From Tuctoria greenei (taxonomy: Eukaryota; Streptophyta; Magnoliopsida; Poales; Poaceae), in NCBI GenBank assembly GCA_036927565.1, contig JAYESD010000002.1:225143605-225207604 (forward strand): a stretch of 64,000 nt of DNA, written 5' to 3'. The notes beneath the pieces are model-generated. The model made no database searches. It saw only the letters and a list, made by a program, of their open reading frames with translations, and was not told the origin of the DNA. A program made the translations under genes and the position numbers. Shown in pieces: positions 1 through 9,873 of the stretch (position 1 is the stretch's first letter; every line of letters begins with the position of its first letter).

Positions 1-861
1 AAGGTCCAGTTCGGTGCTTGGTCGGGTGTATGAACTTCCGAAGTTGGCGGTGAACTGCTGGCACAACTCCTCCCAACTGTTGATGGAGTTGGATGGAAGG
101 CTCATAAACCAGGACCGGGCGGTCCCACTTAAAGCCACTGGAAAATAATTGGCCATTATGGCCTCATTTCCTCCAGCTGCCAGCATAGCAGTGGAGTAAA
201 TCTGAAGAAATTCGACGGTATTAACGGTCCCGTCAAACTTCTCCGGCAGGTGAGGCCGGAATTTCTGTGGCCACCTGACCATACACAGATGCATGGCTAG
301 GGCCGAACAGCCTCCTCCTACTCCTTCAGGAGCAGGAATGTCCTGAGCTTCTCGTCTTTCTCGAGCACACTCGATATGGACTCGGCCGTCTTGTTGACGG
401 TATCGGCGATCAAGCTCCGCCCGGAGGTCATGAGTTGAAAGCCTTGATACCGTGTGAGTGCGTCGCGCCCCGGAGGGCAACGACGTAACTTGCTGTGATG
501 CAGCACGTCTCCTGTTGTTGGAAACGTGCGGACCAAGTCTGACGGACAAGGTTCGTCGCTGCGACGGGGCCCGTCCTGAAGGAGGAGGACCCTGGTTGCT
601 AATGCGGTCGGCTGCTGCTGCAACCAAGTGTTCCACATTGGCCCTCCACTGCTCCATTGCATCCCGGGATGCATCCGGAGGTGGTGGGCGCTGAAGGAGA
701 GCACGTGTTGCATGGAGCGTGTGTTCCGGGTTGTCATGATTCGCCGACGCAGTGATTGACGCCGGTGCACCATCGCGCTGCCCAGCTTGATTTGCTGGTG
801 GAGGCGGCGGTGGTGGAAGTGTGACTCCTACTAGAACTGAGGTTCCTGCTGGTGGCTGCAT
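1..861 (-). CDS. Ty3/gypsy gag (element G), partial at window edge
   Basis: Open minus-strand frame that runs off the left edge; the first in-frame ATG after an upstream stop is at 861. The N-terminal part is proline- and glutamine-rich and unstructured. The part nearest the window edge has the plant retrotransposon gag pattern: the RWPQKFRPHLPEKFDG stretch, then a Trp-Phe pair in SGTARSWF, then SWEELCQQF. This is the nucleocapsid/capsid precursor that packages the element RNA. No stop or frameshift is seen in the visible 287 codons, so this copy is younger than most neighbours. It lies downstream, on the minus strand, of a matching PBS and LTR. The lineage (Tat-like) is inferred from the PBS and from the general resemblance to grass Tat elements. 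Confidence 0.85.
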   Translation of the reverse strand, partial: MQPPAGTSVLVGVTLPPPPPPPANQAGQRDGAPASITASANHDNPEHTLHATRALLQRPPPPDASRDAMEQWRANVEHLVAAAADRISNQGPPPSGRAPSQRRTLSVRLGPHVSNNRRRAASQQVTSLPSGARRTHTVSRLSTHDLRAELDRRYRQQDGRVHIECARERREAQDIPAPEGVGGGCSALAMHLCMVRWPQKFRPHLPEKFDGTVNTVEFLQIYSTAMLAAGGNEAIMANYFPVALSGTARSWFMSLPSNSINSWEELCQQFTANFGSSYTRPSTELDL

Positions 862-951
862 ATTAGAGGGATTGCCCCCAACAGCTTGAACAGCGGGATG
901 ACCATTAGATGATCCAGCAGCTCTTCACCATTCTTGAAATCTCAGGCGCTC

Positions 952-971
952 CCCCTACCTGGCGCTCCAAC
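952..971 (-). other. Primer binding site of element G
   Basis: On the minus strand GGAGCGCCAGGTAGGGGG directly follows the LTR end CCGACA. This is close to the PBS region commonly seen in grass Tat-like gypsy elements. It sets the LTR boundary and the orientation of the gag frame. Confidence 0.7.
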
Positions 972-1832
972 TGTCGGTGGTTTTGATCCGGCAGATCTCC
1001 CAACACTACTAGAGTGTTTGCGGAGTTTGAAGTTCGATATGGGTGCACGGAGATTCAAGAAGGTGAAATGTAAAATGACACAGGAGACACCAAGATTTAC
1101 ATGGTTCGGGCCGCCTGGGCGTAATACCCTACTCCACGGGATGTGTTGGTGTTGTATTAGATGTATGAACTCAACTCAGATGACGTGAGTTGAGAGTGCG
1201 GTCAGATCCCTCCTTCCTATGTATCGTCGGTCTGTCCTTTTATAGTACAAGGACATGCCGTTACAAGTTGGCTTGGCCCGACATGTGGCCCTAGCGGTTA
1301 TTAATATTGATACACATTTGATGCGCTTAATTACCCTTAATGACTGAGTTACGGGCTTTGACAGCACCGTTACTGGTAATTAAGGTCGTCCGATCGTGTG
1401 TCATTAACATAGTATTAATGACACTTAATCGGGTCTTGAAGTCCTTGATTCCCCTTTGAAGATCCAGAGCCGTTGTGGAGTCTTCCGGAGGTTTGAGGCT
1501 GAAGGTCCGACGGTTGGACACGTGGCAGCTCTGGAGCATACCGTGGGGAACAGATAGGTCCGGTGCCACCAGACACGTGTCAGTTCCGGAACTTCCCTCG
1601 GTCTAGGGTTAGGTCCGGGGGTGCCGTTATGGTACATAGCCCGGAGCTTCCCCCTTGTGGGCGGTAGCTCCGGTTTGATGGTACACGTGGCGACCCTGGG
1701 ACTAACCATGTTGGGGAAGCGGGTCCGGTTATGTCTGACATGTGGGCCTCTGAAGGTCTTCAAATCAAGTAGATGACATTTCCTTGAGATCTTTGCAATC
1801 TCAAGGGGTATACGGTACCCAGGGTACCGACA
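972..1832 (-). repeat. 5' LTR of gypsy element G
   Basis: On the minus strand the segment begins TGTCGGTACC and ends CCGACA, giving inverted termini TGTCGG/CCGACA, and is followed immediately by the PBS. Length is 861 bp. The right-hand edge abuts CAATTGGTTGTC, which is Sirevirus sequence also found at 42983, so the element inserted into a Sirevirus copy. The expected duplicate of the CAATT target would lie to the left of this window. Confidence 0.8.
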
Positions 1833-2489
1833 CAATTGGTTGTCATCAATCACCAAAAAGGGGGAGATTGAAAGTGCATCTAGGACTCCCTTGTGGGTTT
1901 GGATGATTTATGACAAGCAATTGGGATTCTAACCTCTTTGTTGAGATGAGTGCAGGTTTTTAATAGAAAAATGAGCAAAGTGCCAAAAAGAAGGAAGAAT
2001 GAGGAGCAAAGTGGAAATGAGCTCAAGGAAGAAGAATAGTAGATCATTGTGTATGGAGTGTGTTAAGAAAACACATCCCAAAAGCTCAATCATAATTAAA
2101 CACACACATTGCACAAAGTTACACAGGACCGGACTAGTCCGACTAACACTGGACAAGTCCGATATCCTCTCTGCACAAAATCGGACAAGTCCGATATCCA
2201 TCGGACTAGTCCGATAACTCTCTGACTAGAATTGGACTAGTCCTCCCCAGTGCGGACTAGTCCTCAAAACACTTCACAAGTCACACAAAATCGGACAAGT
2301 CCGATATTCTCTCTGGTCCAAATCGGACAAGTCCGATATTTGCATGGACTAGTCCGAAAAACCCTCTGAACCAAATCGGACAAGTCCTCCAAGTGCGGAC
2401 TTGTCATCCAATACACTTAGGGTTTCACATATCCGGACAAGTCTGATGACTATCACACTAGTCCGAAGATTTCCAGTAGCGAAATCGGA
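1833..2489 (+). mobile_element. Sirevirus fragment: PPT and truncated LTR
   Basis: Nearly collinear with 42983-43640 of element F. It has a purine tract AAAAAGGGGGAGAT at 1855-1868, an LTR start TGAAAGTGCATC at 1869, then a cluster of GGACTAGTCC/GGACAAGTCC motifs from about 2127 to 2480. Similarity stops near 2489, well before the TATA region, so only the first 620 bp or so of the LTR remain. No coding sequence. It is the insertion target of element G on its left. Confidence 0.85.
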
Positions 2490-2702
2490 CAGAGATCCAA
2501 AGAATCGCTTTCTACTGAAAGCCTTAAAATTAGCAAGACGAGGTCTTCATTCTCAGCTAAGGCAGAATATCCAGAAAATGGATCCAAAAATTCTCCAGCT
2601 CTGCCCAGCTACATGGCCGCAATAAAATCTGCAAAGGCAACACTGCGGGGACAGATTTCACCTAGACTTAGCTCTGATTCAGCTGACAAAAATGGCAGTC
2701 GA
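2490..2702 (+). pseudogene. IQD (IQ67-domain) protein C-terminal exon fragment
   Basis: Read in the frame starting at 2490, this short segment gives serine-rich sequence followed by PSYMAAIKSAKATLRGQ and SPRLSSDS. These resemble the C-terminal DUF4005 region of plant IQD calmodulin-binding scaffold proteins, whose hallmark is a YMAAT.SAKAK.R core. There is no start codon, no IQ motifs and no upstream exons. The frame continues only to a stop near 2755 through sequence that no longer resembles IQD. The left edge coincides with the break in the Sirevirus LTR and the right edge with a change to GC-rich DNA. It is therefore a broken or captured gene piece, not a gene. Family assignment is by motif recall, without a database search. 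Confidence 0.6.
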
Positions 2703-3180
2703 TGGAGAAGAGCTACAGCGAGAGGGACAACGACTGCGCCTGTGCCTGTGCTTGGGTGCGGCTGAGCCGGTCGAGCACCGGGCCGAGGCAGAGCAATAGA
2801 GCCTCCCAGACCATGAATGGACGAGCGCGATTATGGATAAGCACAGATCTCGCCGGAACGGCGAAGGTGGGCGGCGCCCTGGAGACGGAGCAGGAGGAGC
2901 TTGTGGTGGAGTGGTCCTGCTTGGAGGAGTGCGCGAGCATGCGGTGAGACCGGGGAGAGGCGGCCAGACGGAAGGTTGTGAGTGGAGGAGAGGAGGACGG
3001 CGGGAGCGACGGCAGGAGCATTGGAGGACCGGAATCCAGATTCAGAGGAGCAGAGAGGACGGCGGACTCACCTGAGGACGGCGGGGCTCTTGGTACAGAG
3101 GATGTCGGGGCTCTCGATCGGATCTGAACGGAGAGTGGACGCGACTCCGCTTCGGCGCTCGATTCCAGCGCCGCAACTGC
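2703..3180 (+). other. GC-rich unassigned segment
   Basis: About 480 bp of GC-rich sequence with short overlapping frames on both strands, none resembling a known protein. The abrupt composition change at both ends suggests a gene-derived or promoter-derived fragment, but nothing decides this. Confidence 0.3.
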
Positions 3181-4099
3181 GGTAATATTTTGTTAGACAA
3201 TAGAAAGAAAAGTTGCCTAACGTCTGTGGCATGCCTAATCTTAATTAAAAACCAAACACTCGTCTAAAATAGTGTGACATACCTAACATTAAGCTTAAGC
3301 AAGTTAAGCATTGAACCAAACAGATCTTAAAGTTAGGCTTAGCCAACTTAGACATACAACCAAACATGTCTTTAGTTCTACTTTGGCCAACGGAATTAAC
3401 ATGACCAGGGACTCCAGCAGGGAAAGCTGAGGTGGACCTGGTCGGAGTCGGCGCCGCTGAGAGTGCGCGAAGCCATCTCGTCGTCTGCGGGCGGGAAGCG
3501 CCTCGGGCCGAGCTAGACTGGAAAGCTGCTGAAGGTTCTGTGAAGGGCAGCGAGCAGCCGGACGAAGACGAAACGCCCAGCTTGCAAGGAAAACAAGTGG
3601 AGCAGGACGGCTCCACACGGGATCACAAGAAACGACCATGTGTCGCTGACTGGTTGGCCAACGCCCCCACATGAGAAACACGTCACGGCAGCCGGCGGGG
3701 CATTTAGCAGCGGGCGGCGGCTTATGTGAATATCTGATGCTACGGCATATGCAAAGCACATCCCATCCAGAATCCAGCAGCGGCTTCCTCCCTGTTGGAA
3801 CATAGCACGCCTCGACGTAAACAACCAGGGCAACAGGTAGTAGTCCGGCGATCCGTCCTCCGGGTGATTACACACGAGATAAGACCCGTGCACATGTTTT
3901 GGTTAGTTCCATCAGGAAAATAAAAAGGCACGACTCTGAACAGTTTTACGAAAAATCGCCCTGCATTTCAACTAACTCTTCTCTGGAACGAAAAACAGGA
4001 TCACAGATATTACCACAACGCACAAAACAGGGTCCATCAGAGCAACAACAGTAGATAAATGTCACGCACGAGCAACATAATAGAGAACAAGATCTGGTT
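3181..4099. other. Unassigned intergenic DNA downstream of AHL
   Basis: 3181-3375 is AT-rich with three copies of an ACCAAACA-type motif, which could be a decayed DNA transposon end. 3400-3760 is GC-rich with short frames on both strands that I do not recognise. 3760-4099 shows nothing I can support. Confidence 0.3.
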
Positions 4100-4462
4100 T
4101 CCGAATTAAAATCAAAGCATCATGTATATTCGTGATCCATAGCAGAGAACAGTAGTATACAATACTAATTAACTAGCCTATCCCAACATAACTCACGTTA
4201 GGGGACCGACCGACTCATTTTAAGAGGGCAACAAAGGTTACAGCATATTAGAACCGCTAAAATTAAATTAATCTTACTCAGGAACGAAAACAGTAGGTGA
4301 GACCACGGAACCTAAATCTCCTAGCTAAGCTTAGCTATAGCAGATACACCATCACTGACATGGCAGACGACGCAAAGCAGGCGACGCCGCGCTGAAATAA
4401 CCACCATCGTCAGCTTCTTCCTCAGCCCCGCCAACAAATGGGGCACTCAAGATTGAGCATTG
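4100..4462 (-). other. Probable 3' UTR of the AHL gene
   Basis: Non-coding sequence directly after the AHL stop codon on the minus strand, T-rich in the sense orientation as plant 3' UTRs usually are. No canonical AATAAA was identified, so the cleavage site is unknown and the left limit is arbitrary. Confidence 0.35.
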
Positions 4463-7415
4463 TTAGTTCGACACCATCTTCATGTCAGAGTCGTCCCCAT
4501 TCTGCTGGTGTGCAGAGAGCGACCAGCCGCCAGAGGCATATGAAGGGGTCATGTGCTGGTGCTGCTGAGGGTGCTGGTGCTGGCCCGAGTGGTTGTAGGG
4601 CATTGTAGTACGATTAATTGGGCTGCCAGAGTCATCAGATGATCCACTAGAAGTGCCCTCTGATGGTGGGCCGGTGGCCAAAGGAGCTGGCACGAATGCA
4701 GCCATCTGCGGAGGAGCAGATATCGGCTCAACTTTCCGTGCCTCAGCTGGTTTTGATTTCTTACCCTCTGCGATGAAACTAGCCACCACAACCTGACAAC
4801 CGGATAGAGGTACCAAGCGATTAGTATTATGAAGAAATTTAACAGATGCCAGTTTCGAGGACAAAAAAAAATCCACAAACCTGGACAGGAGTTGCAGCCA
4901 AAAGCATGCCAGCTACGCAGCCTCCAAGCACTCGGCCATCAGATCCTGCAAGTGCAACACTTAGACCACCAGTCCTGCTGCGAGTGTCACCATCCTCTGC
5001 AAGCAGGAAAGAACCAGACAGAGAGATGATCTCAAAGCGCCCCTGCACAAGAAATTATTTATACCATCAGAAGATGAAAGAATAGCAGTCAATGGAGCAA
5101 TAAACAGCATGCTGTTCAGTTTCAGTAATAATGTTAGCTTCACAAATTGCCCTATTGTGAGGTGGAATGTTACACATCTGCCAACTAGACCTATTGTCCT
5201 ACCAGATGGTATCCATTGTCCTTGGCATTCAAATCAAAGTTGCAGGCCAGATAAAATCCAAATAATAGAGAAAATTTCTGACAGGGCAAATATTACCAGC
5301 TACCACAAGATAGTACAACCAGTTTCCAGTGCCTCCAGGATTTATTTATACGCACAACAATACTATACTTACATAACGATACATAGATATGAGAGAACTA
5401 AAGGGCAGACTAGTTATTTTTGCCTGTGAAGTCCTAGATTTTGAGGAGTCAAGTCCAAATGAAGGATCCAACAGCAATATATGCTTCAACTGAATGTCAT
5501 AAGGGCCATGCTTCCCACGAACTAGGTGGCATTGGGCATTGTCATCATCAAGTCGCCAACCTGTTAGTGCGAGTTTCTTTTTTTTTTGGGTGGGAGGGGG
5601 GGAGTGGGGGGGGGGGGGGGGGGGGGGTGAAGTGCAAGCATTGAGGAACCGCTGACATTCAACAGAACATTGTTGAAAGCCATCGAAGATTCAGATGCGA
5701 TCTGCTGCCGTGTACTTCCAATTAAGAAAATAATCTTACAAAAGGTAACAGCATTAAACCAAAAAACATTATCTAATACTCAGAGACAGATGCTCAAGAA
5801 AAGCAGAGTGCAATACCTCATAAGTAACTAATCCACCAGATGTAGCTGGCTGCCGGAGTGTTACATTGCTAATTGCACCGTTTGCAGAGAGAATGCAGAC
5901 AGTGCGAGGACCTTGCTGCGAGAATGTCATTATTTTTGAAGCAACATCCTGTTAGGTAGAAAGCAAACATTTCAGACCAGAAATACAAGCTCCAAGGCAC
6001 TGGTAAAAATAAGCTACAGCAGAAAGATCCAGCCTACTTCAAAAGAAAAGCATGCACAATTAACGAATGAACAAATATGCTAAGACTAATGAACAGGCAA
6101 GTCATAAGTCAGCATGATCAAGGTTAATGCACATAATTACTCTACTTTGAACACCGTCAAAGTAAATGCAGGTAGTAAGTAATTACTCAGATATCTATCA
6201 ACCCCCCCCCCCCCCAAAAAAAAATGTTAGCAAACAGTCTGTCCTGATATCGAGGTCAACCAGCTATCAAGATCCACATGGTCCACCCAGTAGCCCTCGG
6301 TTCATGCTCACTCAAGAATCAAAAGACTAGTGACAACCAAAAGGTGTCGCTCCTTGCAGCCACCGTACCATAAACCCCTGGTTCCATGCTTGTACTACGA
6401 GTCTACGACTAGACCGTCCATGTATCTATCCGTCAGTCAGGAGTGCATCACCCAGTTGTGTCGTACAAGCCTGCAAATGCTGACCGTGGGGTCGAACAAC
6501 TGACAGCAGTGCTGGCAATCTGACGGACACCCACGAGAGCTCGCAACCTGGCGGGATTCACAACGGCATGGCAGAACAACCCCGATCACAGGTCACAACA
6601 ACAGCGATGAATTGGCAAGACGACCGACACGCATGGAGCCATGGAGGTGCACGGACTCGTAGATCCACACCATTGCGACAACCATTAATGCAGCAAAATG
6701 TTTTGAAACCAGATCTGTGAATCTTACCTCTCCGGCCTTGACGCTGAGAACGTGAGGGGTGAAGGCGATACCCCAAGAACCTGCGGGCAAACGGCATGGT
6801 GAGATTTTAACCGGGAAGGCGCGCACAAGAAGCGGCGGCGGCAAACGGAACCAGGCTAGATGTACCCAGGGCTTCGAACTGCTTCTTCTTGCCGGAGCCG
6901 GGGGGGCGACCACGGCGCTTCGCGTTAGGATCAGAGGGCGGACTGCTGATGGAGAACCCGTGCTGCAGCTGGCCGGGGGGCGCGGTGCCACCCGCGGAGG
7001 CGGAGATGGGCGACAGCGCGAGGGCCATGCTCCCATCCGGCGCGTACTTGCGCGGCCGCCCGCGCTTCTTCCGCATGAGCTCGCCCATGCCCAGCACATT
7101 GCCACCCGCCGCGGCGCCTTGCGTCGCGGGCGGCGGCGGAGCGTACAGCATGGGCGCCGCATGGTGGTGCTGCTCCCCGGGCGCCTTTCCCGTCATCTGC
7201 TCGAACGACAGCCGCATGCCGCCGGGCATGGGCGCGCCCGGAGCCGGCGCGGCCTGCTGTCCGAACAACGACGGCGGCTGCTTGTGGTTATGGTGGTGCT
7301 GCTGCTGCTGCGGTGGAGGCAGAGCCATAGAGGCCGGCAGCGGCTGAGGCGCCGGAGCAGGCACTGCGCCACCGGGGGAGGTGGCGGTGAGCGGGGTCAC
7401 GTCCTTGGACTCCAT
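4463..7415 (-). CDS. AT-hook motif nuclear-localized (AHL) protein, type II
   Basis: Five coding exons by splice reconstruction: 7415-6866, 6780-6728, 5948-5817, 5042-4881 and 4792-4463, all with GT-AG introns (85, 779, 774 and 88 bp). They sum to 1227 nt, that is 408 aa plus stop. Residues 1-115 are low-complexity (Pro, Gln, His). The first AT-hook has its RGRP core at 118-121 (RKKRGRPRKYAPDG) and the second at 168-171 (KRRGRPPGSGKKKQ). A PPC/DUF296 domain covers about 186-310, with HVLSVKAGE, VCILSANGAISNVTLRQ, GRFEIISLSGSFLL and GGLSVALAGSDGRVLGG. The tail is Gln/His/Ser-rich. Two different AT-hooks plus introns fit the type II AHL class: minor-groove AT-DNA binders that form trimers through PPC and act in the nucleus on transcription and chromatin. 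MESK was chosen as start because upstream in-frame codons to 7514 look like leader sequence; that longer start is not excluded. No defect seen. The numbered orthologue cannot be assigned. Confidence 0.93.
5606..5627 (+). repeat. 22-nt poly-G run in AHL intron 3
   Basis: Uninterrupted run of 22 G on the plus strand inside the intron between exons 3 and 4, preceded by a T run and further G-rich sequence (from about 5577). In the transcript it is a C-rich tract. The length may be unstable or a sequencing/assembly artefact. Confidence 0.8.
6202..6224 (+). repeat. C14-A9 homopolymer tract in AHL intron 2
   Basis: Fourteen C followed by nine A on the plus strand, within the intron between exons 2 and 3. 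In the transcript this reads as U9 then G14. Confidence 0.8.
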
Positions 7416-8200
7416 CTGCGTAGATCTATCCACTTGGCAGCTACCTCCCCGCCTTCTTGTTGCGGCGGCCGCAGCTGTCTGGTCCTCGCGAGCTTGGACT
7501 CCCAGCACAACCAAGCTCCCAGCTTTTGACCAAACAAGCTCAGCTGATCAGAGGCCTCGTCCTGCTCCCCCACATGACACTGCAAGTACCCAACAAGGAT
7601 AAGACTACTGCAGCAGTATATAGAAGTAACATGGGGATTAAGCAAGAAAGCACACCCTTAGTCTCAGCTTGCTGGGCGCTGGCTAGGTTGCTCAGAGAAG
7701 ATTACTTAAAAATATCTGAAGCTAGGAGACGGATTTTTTTAAGAAAAATGAGGAGACAGATAAAAAACCAAGAAAAGCAGCTAGAGGGGAGATGAGTGAG
7801 AAGCTGAGGAAGGGGGAAATAGGAGCAGTGAGATTTGGTGGGAGTTAGGAGGGAGAGGTGACTGATGCTTGCGCGCACGCGTACATGAGGGCACGGTGAT
7901 TAGATCGGAGTAGTAGATACCATGCCTTCCTTCTCTGCCTGCTGTCTAGGTGAGAGAGAAGAGAGAAAAGCGAGGTGGAACAGAGGTAGGAAATCGCGGG
8001 AAATGGAAGCCAATAGAGAAAGAAAGAGATTTGGTACACTCGGCGAGAGAGTGAAGAGAGAGAGCAGAGAGCAGAGAGCAGAGTGCAGTGCATCTTGCTC
8101 CACGGCTGATGAGTGATACTCCTGCAACTGCCTTTCGAGGCGAGCTGAGCTCAGCATAGCAAGCTTTTCAGCTCGGAGTTTGTGAGAAGCAGGACGAGTC
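7416..8200 (-). promoter_or_regulatory. AHL 5' leader and proximal upstream region
   Basis: Directly upstream of the AHL start. In sense orientation, 8040-8095 is a CT-rich microsatellite (GA-rich on the plus strand), a common feature of plant 5' UTRs and core promoters. The region then continues to the MITE at 8202. No convincing TATA box was found, and the transcription start is unknown. A leader intron cannot be excluded. Confidence 0.45.
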
Positions 8201-8201
8201 A

Positions 8202-8339
8202 TAAGACCATCCGCACCAGTGTACTCTAAAGCATACTCTATACACTATTCTCCTTCAGCTTTTACAGTACGTACTCTAAATTACACTGTGAAACAGTGTA
8301 TCCAGTATGCTTTACAGTATACCACTGCGGATGGTCTAA
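8202..8339. mobile_element. Tourist-like MITE (copy 1)
   Basis: A 132-bp unit (8205-8336) with inverted ends: GACCATCCGCA on the left, TGCGGATGGTC on the right, with imperfect pairing extending through TCTAAAGCATACT. It is flanked by TAA at 8202-8204 and 8337-8339. TAA/TTA duplications are typical of PIF/Harbinger-derived Tourist MITEs. It sits just upstream of AHL. A related stretch continues to about 8510 (ending CTCTGCGGATAAC), so this may be a nested or partially duplicated insertion. Confidence 0.75.
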
Positions 8340-9627
8340 CTGCGTTTCCCTACTTTTACTCTGCGTCCACCGTTCACCTTCGTATGCTATCCGGACTGAT
8401 TTTTTCTAAATATATTTTATATACTATTTTTTTTACTTTTTCAATATCTTCTTTTAAATTTTTTAAATTTACACCTATGCAGCAGACTTTACAGTATGCC
8501 TCTGCGGATAACTTACTCATGCGTCCACCATTTCGCTGCTATCACAAAATAAATAAAATTAAAATGGCGCCACTAGCGTGTACTCAAAATTCAAAACACC
8601 CATCTCCATTTTTTAAACAAAAAAGGCATTAGTTGTTTACCAAGATGCACCAGCTAATGTCCAATTTTTTTTAACAATGGCCAATTAATTTAATGTGCAT
8701 GACTGCGGTTAGTCTGGAGGAAAACCAACCGTGCATGTAAGACGTGTGGACGTTCTCAAAATGTGGTAAAGATTTTACGACGATCGGTTGAATTCACATA
8801 TAATCTTAGAAAAATAATCATATTGTATAGTAAGACTTAACGCAATAATTCAAAATTTCATACCAGTAGCAGCATAACAAAAAAAGTTCAAGTTTATGCA
8901 TGAATAATATGAAGTCAACTTTGTTTGGCTTCACAAAACATGAGCGCGCGGCTGATCCGACATAGATGGCTTGGATTATATCAAACAAAGAATCTAGTCG
9001 TAGTGATGCAGAAACAGTTTTAGCCGTTTTGGATCTAGATTTATGCAAACTTTAGGTGGAAAAATAGTAACCGGAATGAGGATGATTAGAGAAGATTCAG
9101 AAGAGAGTTGTGGATCGCAATTTTGGTGTACCAGCAAGCAAAACTTTATTTGAGTATCGGTGCAAATATAAAGAGACTGGAAAAATAGGTTTAAATTGGG
9201 ATGTCCATCTATAAAGAAGACAACTTTCGGTGTAGGACAATATATGAGCAGAGGGTGGAAAGAGGATTGAAAAGAGGGGATCTAAAGACTAATTTGGCGA
9301 CTATTTTGGCGACTGTTTCGATTAGGTTAGAATGACTAAAGTTTGTAAATTATATGTTATTTTTTCAGCATGAGAAAAGCTCTGAGGTTCAATGGCTCGA
9401 TAATAGTTATAAGTTGTATTTTCTTATAAGAAAAGTGAAACACTCTCTAATAAAACTGTTAATGTTGACAAATAATAATGCACCAGAGAATATGATGGTC
9501 ATTGACAAATGAAGTGGAATGAGTTTGCCAGGGGCAATTGTTGGATCTCTTCTCTTTTTCTCCAGTTATTAGGCTGTCGGCAGAGGCATACTGCAAACTA
9601 TACTGAATAGGTATAAATTTAGAGGAT
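8340..9627. other. AT-rich intergenic DNA
   Basis: 8340-8510 holds a decayed sequence related to the neighbouring MITEs (AT-rich core ending in a GCGGATAAC terminus). From 8510 to 9627 I see no gene, RNA or clear repeat. Confidence 0.4.
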
Positions 9628-9873
9628 TTAGACCATTCGCACCAGTCCCCTCTAAAACCTACTCTATCTCTAAAGCCTACACTAAGGCTTACTCTACATA
9701 CTCTATATTTTCATTTTTTTTCTAACTCTCTAAATTTCCAGTAATCTTTCCAGTAGTTTTTACTGCATCTTTTACAGTTTATTGTTGGACGGTTTTAAAA
9801 GAAAATACTGAAAAAGTAGAAAGAGAATAGTGTATAGAATATGCTTTAGAGTAAACAAGTGGGGATAGCTTTA
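9628..9873. mobile_element. Tourist-like MITE (copy 2)
   Basis: About 240 bp with imperfect inverted ends: GACCATTCGCACCAGT on the left, and AGCTATCCCCACTTGT when the right end is read in reverse. Flanking TTA occurs at 9628-9630 and 9871-9873. The subterminal TCTAAA/CTACTCTA motifs match copy 1, so the two are family members, but this one is more diverged and has a longer AT-rich centre. Confidence 0.65.

Noticed and set aside
1425..1856. 143-codon minus-strand frame at 1425-1856
   Set aside because: Lies inside the LTR of element G and crosses its boundary.
3304..3759. Overlapping frames of 80-150 codons at 3245-3893
   Set aside because: Frames on both strands with no domain or splice structure; composition effect of a GC-rich stretch.
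6759..7529. 256-codon plus-strand frame opposite AHL exon 1
   Set aside because: Shadow of a very GC-rich exon; arginine-rich composition with no domain, while the minus strand encodes AT-hooks.
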